A stretch of DNA of 64,000 bases from JAGZEG01 sp963930185 (lineage in GTDB: Bacteria; Actinomycetota; Coriobacteriia; Coriobacteriales; UMGS124), in contig CAWVLT010000002.1 of NCBI GenBank assembly GCA_963930185.1, positions 1 through 64,000 of the forward strand, given 5' to 3'. Positions 60,650-64,000 of this stretch are shown piece after piece. A program made the translations under genes and the position numbers. The notes beneath the pieces are model-generated. The model ran no database searches and was not told where the DNA came from. It worked only from the letters and a program-made list of their open reading frames with translations. How positions within the stretch are numbered: position 1 is the first letter of the stretch; each line of letters begins with the position of its first letter.

Positions 60650-61675
60650 ATGAAGAGCAAGATCTGGTACTTCGAGTGGGCGCGCGTGCTGGCCGCCATC
60701 GCCGTGGTGTTCCTGCACGTGCTGGTGAGCACCACCGTGGGCAACGACGTGGCGACGCTGGGCGTGCCGCTCGCGCTGACCTACGCCGAGCTGCAGCTGC
60801 CCCTCACGCGCTGGGCAGTGCCGGTGTTCCTCATGATAAGTGGGGCCCTTCTGCTCAACCCCGCCAAGGAGATCAGCTTTGCCAAGATCGGCAGATATGT
60901 GGGCCGCATGGCCTTTGTGCTCGCGACGTTCGGGCTGCTGTACTGCCTCATGGAGTCGGTCTTTGTGCTGGGGCTGAGCTGGGCGTCGGTGGGTGACGCG
61001 GTGCTGAGCCTGCTGAGCGGCCAGTCGTGGGACCACATGTGGTACGTCTACGCGCTCATCGGGCTCTACCTGCTCACGCCGCCCCTCAAGGCGTTCGTTG
61101 CGGCAAGCAGCCGTCGGCAGTTGGAGATCGCGCTTGCGGTGCTCTTTGCGCTGACGCTGGTGGTGCCCACGGCCAACAGCCTGCTGGGAACCTCGCTCGT
61201 CACGCTTGTGTGGGTGTCGTTTGCGGTGTTCTACTACCTGTTTGGCTATTACGCCCATACCTACCTGCAGTTTAGCTGGAAGATCGCTGTCGCGGGCATC
61301 ACGGCGATATTGCTGTCCATGGCAGGGACCGCATGGTACGTGACGCAGCTCGGCGACTACGCGGCGTTTCTGTGCGACCCCTCGTGCTTCCTTGTGGCCA
61401 TCTATTCCGCGGCGGTGTTCCTGGCGTTCAAGCGCTTCTGCGACCGGCCGGCCAAAGAGGGCGGCATTGTCACCACGCTCTCGTCGTACAGCTTTGGGAT
61501 CTACATCGTGCACCCGCTGTTCCTGAACATCCTGTTCAAGATGCTGGGATGGATGCCCGGCGTTACCATGCCGTTCGTGGTGTTTGAGCTGGTGGTGTTC
61601 GCCATCGCGTTGGCCGCCTCCATCGCGCTGGTGTGGGTGCTCAAGCGGTTGCCGGGGTTCAGGAAGATGATCTAG
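60650..61675 (+). CDS. acyltransferase-3 family membrane protein
   Basis: 341 residues, ten or so membrane helices, with the family opening (YFEWARVLAAIAVVFLHVLV, catalytic-region Arg/His) and the late YSFGIYIVHPLF block. ATG at 60650 with AGAGGTG about nine bases upstream; a GTG at 60638 is possible. Such enzymes add acyl groups (often acetyl or succinyl) to exported or membrane-bound sugars and lipids. No partner gene is adjacent. Confidence 0.93.
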   Translation: MKSKIWYFEWARVLAAIAVVFLHVLVSTTVGNDVATLGVPLALTYAELQLPLTRWAVPVFLMISGALLLNPAKEISFAKIGRYVGRMAFVLATFGLLYCLMESVFVLGLSWASVGDAVLSLLSGQSWDHMWYVYALIGLYLLTPPLKAFVAASSRRQLEIALAVLFALTLVVPTANSLLGTSLVTLVWVSFAVFYYLFGYYAHTYLQFSWKIAVAGITAILLSMAGTAWYVTQLGDYAAFLCDPSCFLVAIYSAAVFLAFKRFCDRPAKEGGIVTTLSSYSFGIYIVHPLFLNILFKMLGWMPGVTMPFVVFELVVFAIALAASIALVWVLKRLPGFRKMI

Positions 61676-61689
61676 CGCTACATCCCGTG

Positions 61690-61884
61690 AGAAACGCGCC
61701 TTGACGCTGTCAGCCGGCAGGCCTCGGCGTCTGAACGCATGCCAATAACGACGATCTTCATCACGCCATCGACCTCTTCAAGCTTGTACATCGGCAGGAG
61801 CGCCGATCTGCTCGGCGAGCTCCTCGAGCGTCTCGCCCCTCCAGGCCAAGCTCTCCTCGATGGAGGCGTCGAGCGCCTCTTGGC
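61690..61884 (-). pseudogene. unclear gene remnants on the minus strand
   Basis: Two short frames carry protein-like fragments: ESLAWRGETLEELAEQIGAP, and MYKLEEVDGVMKIVVIGMR followed by SDAEACRL. The second resembles the C-terminal strand of RelE-type toxins. They are in different frames and do not form a gene. Low confidence. Confidence 0.35.
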
Positions 61885-62181
61885 ACCTCGGCCAACGCGG
61901 TGTATTACACCCCCTCCGAGAGGAGCGTGCATGTGAGCCTCGAGCGTGACGGCGATGCCATCCGAATCACGGTCGCCGACCAGGGAGAGGGGATATCCGA
62001 AGAAGCCATCGGCCACATATTCGAGAAGTACTACCGGGCCGACAAGGACAAGACTACCGGGCTTGGCCTGGCGATCGCAAAGAACATCGCAGACATCCAC
62101 CGCGGTTCGATATCCGTCACGAGCGTCGTGGGCGCTGGCAGCACGTTTGAGATCACGCTGCCGGCGCTTGATGAGTCCTAG
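61885..62181 (+). pseudogene. histidine kinase fragment (HATPase_c only)
   Basis: About 98 residues open to a natural stop with the N-box-like TSANAVYYTP, G1-like DQGEGISEEAIGHIF, F-box KYYRADK and G2 TTGLGLAIAKNIADIH. These are the end of an ATPase domain. The HAMP/phospho-acceptor part is missing and the upstream bases are unrelated. A GTG at 61900 could start a 93-residue product, but a truncated gene is more likely. No response regulator is adjacent. Confidence 0.85.
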
Positions 62182-62340
62182 CCAGCTGCACCAAGCCGCA
62201 AGCCGCTCTTTCCGACAGGGCTGCCGACAGGACCGAATAGCAGCTCGGTTGAAGAGCGACCAGATCCGAAGCGCAGCGACACCCGATGCAGGCAGCGCGG
62301 GTATAAGACCCGTGACCGGAACGAGTGCGAGAGGACCCCG

Positions 62341-63318
62341 ATGAAACTGGATGATATTCCCGAGCAGCCATACCAGCGCAAGGGCGAGCCGGACTCCCCG
62401 CAGGTACGCCGACGTTACTGGAACACGGCCTTTGGGCTGCAGGAGGTCGACGGGCTGGCACCGTCCGACTACGCGCGCAACCTGGCTGACCAGAACGTGG
62501 AGGGCACCCTTACGCTTGCGGAGGTTGGAACCCAGCTGCGCGGGTATTATCGCGCCGGCGGCGACCCCGACCACGACGGGGCCGCTGCATCGCGCGAACC
62601 GCTGACAGGCGAGTCCGAGGGCGCATCCAACCTGACGGATCGGACGAGCGAGGCCGACCTCGTGAGCCACCGCATCGTGGAAATGCTCGAGGACAGCTCG
62701 TTCATCCTGGGCCCCGGGTTCCTTTCAACGATACACCGACGCCTCTTCGCAGACCTCGACCCGACGGCATACCGTCCCGGCGAGTTCAAGACCGAGCAGC
62801 TCATCAAACCAGAAATCGTCCTGAACGGCGACAGCGTATTCTATGCACCACCCGAGATGTACGACGCCATGCTGCGTATGCTGTTTGCACGCGAAAGCCA
62901 GTACGAGTACGGCTACGACTTCTCCCCCGCCGACTGTACAAACTTCAGCACGTTCATCGCACGTGTATGGCAGATCCATCCGTTTTTTGAGGGGAACACG
63001 AGAACTGTCGCCGTGTTCAGCGAGCTCTACCTGCGTGATCTGGGATTTGACGTCAACAACCGCGCGTTCGAAAAGCATGCTGGATACTTTCGAGACGCCC
63101 TCGTCAGGGCGAACTACCGCAACCGAAAGGTGCACGTGGAGTTTGACCTCTCGTTTCTCGAGGCGTTCTTCCGCCATGCCGTGCTCGGTGAGTCGCATGA
63201 GCTCACCCGTGACAAGCTCATGTGCCGCGAGATGTTCGAGCACCCGAAAGCGCTGCGCAACGCCACGCAGGCCGATGCGCTTGCGGTGCGCAGGTACCTG
63301 GCCGAGATGGAGCGATGA
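62341..63318 (+). CDS. Fic-domain protein
   Basis: 325 residues. The Fic motif is HPFFEGNTRTV with His213, Glu217 and Arg221; the usual second Arg and the third Gly are changed (GNTR rather than GNGR). An N-terminal DQNVEGTLTLAEV segment (Glu54) resembles the inhibitory alpha-helix motif (S/T)xxxE(G/N), with Asp in place of Ser. It would transfer AMP to a target protein, but the altered motif leaves activity open. Downstream of the kinase fragment, no antitoxin gene adjacent. Confidence 0.9.
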   Translation: MKLDDIPEQPYQRKGEPDSPQVRRRYWNTAFGLQEVDGLAPSDYARNLADQNVEGTLTLAEVGTQLRGYYRAGGDPDHDGAAASREPLTGESEGASNLTDRTSEADLVSHRIVEMLEDSSFILGPGFLSTIHRRLFADLDPTAYRPGEFKTEQLIKPEIVLNGDSVFYAPPEMYDAMLRMLFARESQYEYGYDFSPADCTNFSTFIARVWQIHPFFEGNTRTVAVFSELYLRDLGFDVNNRAFEKHAGYFRDALVRANYRNRKVHVEFDLSFLEAFFRHAVLGESHELTRDKLMCREMFEHPKALRNATQADALAVRRYLAEMER

Positions 63319-63351
63319 CATCGGCGAGCCACCGCGCTCCATCCTGTGGCG

Positions 63352-63861
63352 CTACCCCCGTACCAGCGCCTTCTCGATCTCGCCGATGTACATGGTGTGG
63401 TAGTCGCGCTCGGGATACAGGCCAGCCGGGAATTCCTGGTCCACGAAGCCCTCACCGCCAAGCTCGACCGCATAGAACTTGCGGCACACCAAGATGAGGT
63501 CGGCCTCCTCAAAGGCGGTCGTTCCGTCGAGATACAGCGGCGTGAGGCCGGCCTCGGCTATCTTGTCCCCGTCGCGGCCCGACTTGGTACCGAGCAGCTG
63601 CAGCGCGTCGCGATACTGCTCGCCAAAGAACGTCAGCGTGAAGCGCTCGGCCGCGTCGACGAACTGCTTGGTATAGCGCGGCTCACGGATGTAGCACGTC
63701 GCAACGTTGCGCCCCCAGACCACGCCCAGACCACCCCAGCTCGCCGTCATGGTGTTATGGCTCGCCTCGTCACCTGCCGTGACGAGCATCCACTGGCGGC
63801 CGATGGCGTCGAAGGGATTGATGGCGAGCTCGGTGAGGCTCTTCTCGACGAACGCTGGCAT
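63352..63861 (-). CDS. flavin reductase-like FMN-binding protein
   Basis: 169 residues of the flavin-reductase/FMN-binding split-barrel family (NTMTASWGGLGVVWGRNVAT, YIREPRYTKQFVDAAERFTL). The ATG at 63861 follows AAGGAGG by about six bases. It may reduce flavin or bind FMN for a partner enzyme. Convergent with the Fic gene. Confidence 0.92.
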   Translation of the reverse strand: MPAFVEKSLTELAINPFDAIGRQWMLVTAGDEASHNTMTASWGGLGVVWGRNVATCYIREPRYTKQFVDAAERFTLTFFGEQYRDALQLLGTKSGRDGDKIAEAGLTPLYLDGTTAFEEADLILVCRKFYAVELGGEGFVDQEFPAGLYPERDYHTMYIGEIEKALVRG

Positions 63862-64000
63862 GGAATCCTCCTTCGGGGAATGTCGCGCGGGACGTACCCG
63901 CCTGACCGCATGATAGCAGACGTGCTTGCGGCGGATTTGGCCGATACATCCAGAAAATGGGGGATCGGACTACATTGGAGCCGACTCCATGACGAACGGC
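63862..64000. other. right edge, no gene seen
   Basis: 139 bases upstream of the flavin reductase; nothing supported beyond its ribosome site (AAGGAGG on the minus strand). Confidence 0.4.

Noticed and set aside
61678..62670. 330-codon minus-strand frame across the kinase fragment and Fic gene
   Set aside because: Overlaps two better-supported genes on the other strand; only its end shows a short RelE-like piece, reported separately as a remnant.

Overview
The window is high-GC DNA from a Gram-positive anaerobe, most likely an actinobacterium of class Coriobacteriia (family not settled). Supporting evidence: a Rho factor with a very long arginine/glutamine-rich N-terminal extension, the tmk-holB-ricT (PSP1) cluster, large 'membrane LuxR' regulators, and many twin-arginine (Tat) exported flavoproteins of the fumarate-reductase type. 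No tRNA gene, CRISPR array, intact insertion sequence or replication origin was seen. Starts were chosen from Shine-Dalgarno spacing where that decided between options.

Region 1 (1-21 kb) is mostly conserved. It has a cysteine-free ArsC-like protein, an HD hydrolase, and a minus-strand envelope operon (GH73 glucosaminidase, Gly/Thr-rich surface protein, DUF697-like membrane protein). Then come transaldolase-rho (minus) and tmk-holB-ricT (plus), followed by a degenerate D-Ala-D-Ala-ligase homologue and a HAD hydrolase. A polyprenyl-type glycosyltransferase, a DUF6020 membrane protein, PlsC and a GT4 glycosyltransferase suggest envelope glycolipid work. A cold-shock gene closes the region.

Region 2 (21.5-30.8 kb) is mixed. 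A 1.1 kb gap holds a MITE-like inverted repeat and a complete T-box leader ahead of a sodium:solute symporter. An esterase / acyltransferase-like / DUF6320 operon follows, then a repeat-rich gap, a nuclease-fold orphan protein, an AT-rich island and a secreted lipoprotein nuclease.

Region 3 (31-55.7 kb) is the most striking. Six Tat-exported FAD reductases lie close together, five of them beside their own multi-spanning membrane LuxR regulator and one (the only one with an FMN-binding domain) beside a LysR regulator. Two of the modules are clear tandem duplicates around an MFS transporter. The layout suggests extracytoplasmic reductases for alternative organic electron acceptors, each with a local sensor; the substrates cannot be read from sequence.

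Region 4 (55.7-64 kb) holds a YccF membrane protein, a pair of amidohydrolases of which one has lost the metal-binding histidines, and a lone 5S rRNA with its own terminator. Next to it is a truncated seventh flavoprotein. An acyltransferase-3, a histidine-kinase fragment, a Fic protein and a flavin reductase follow.
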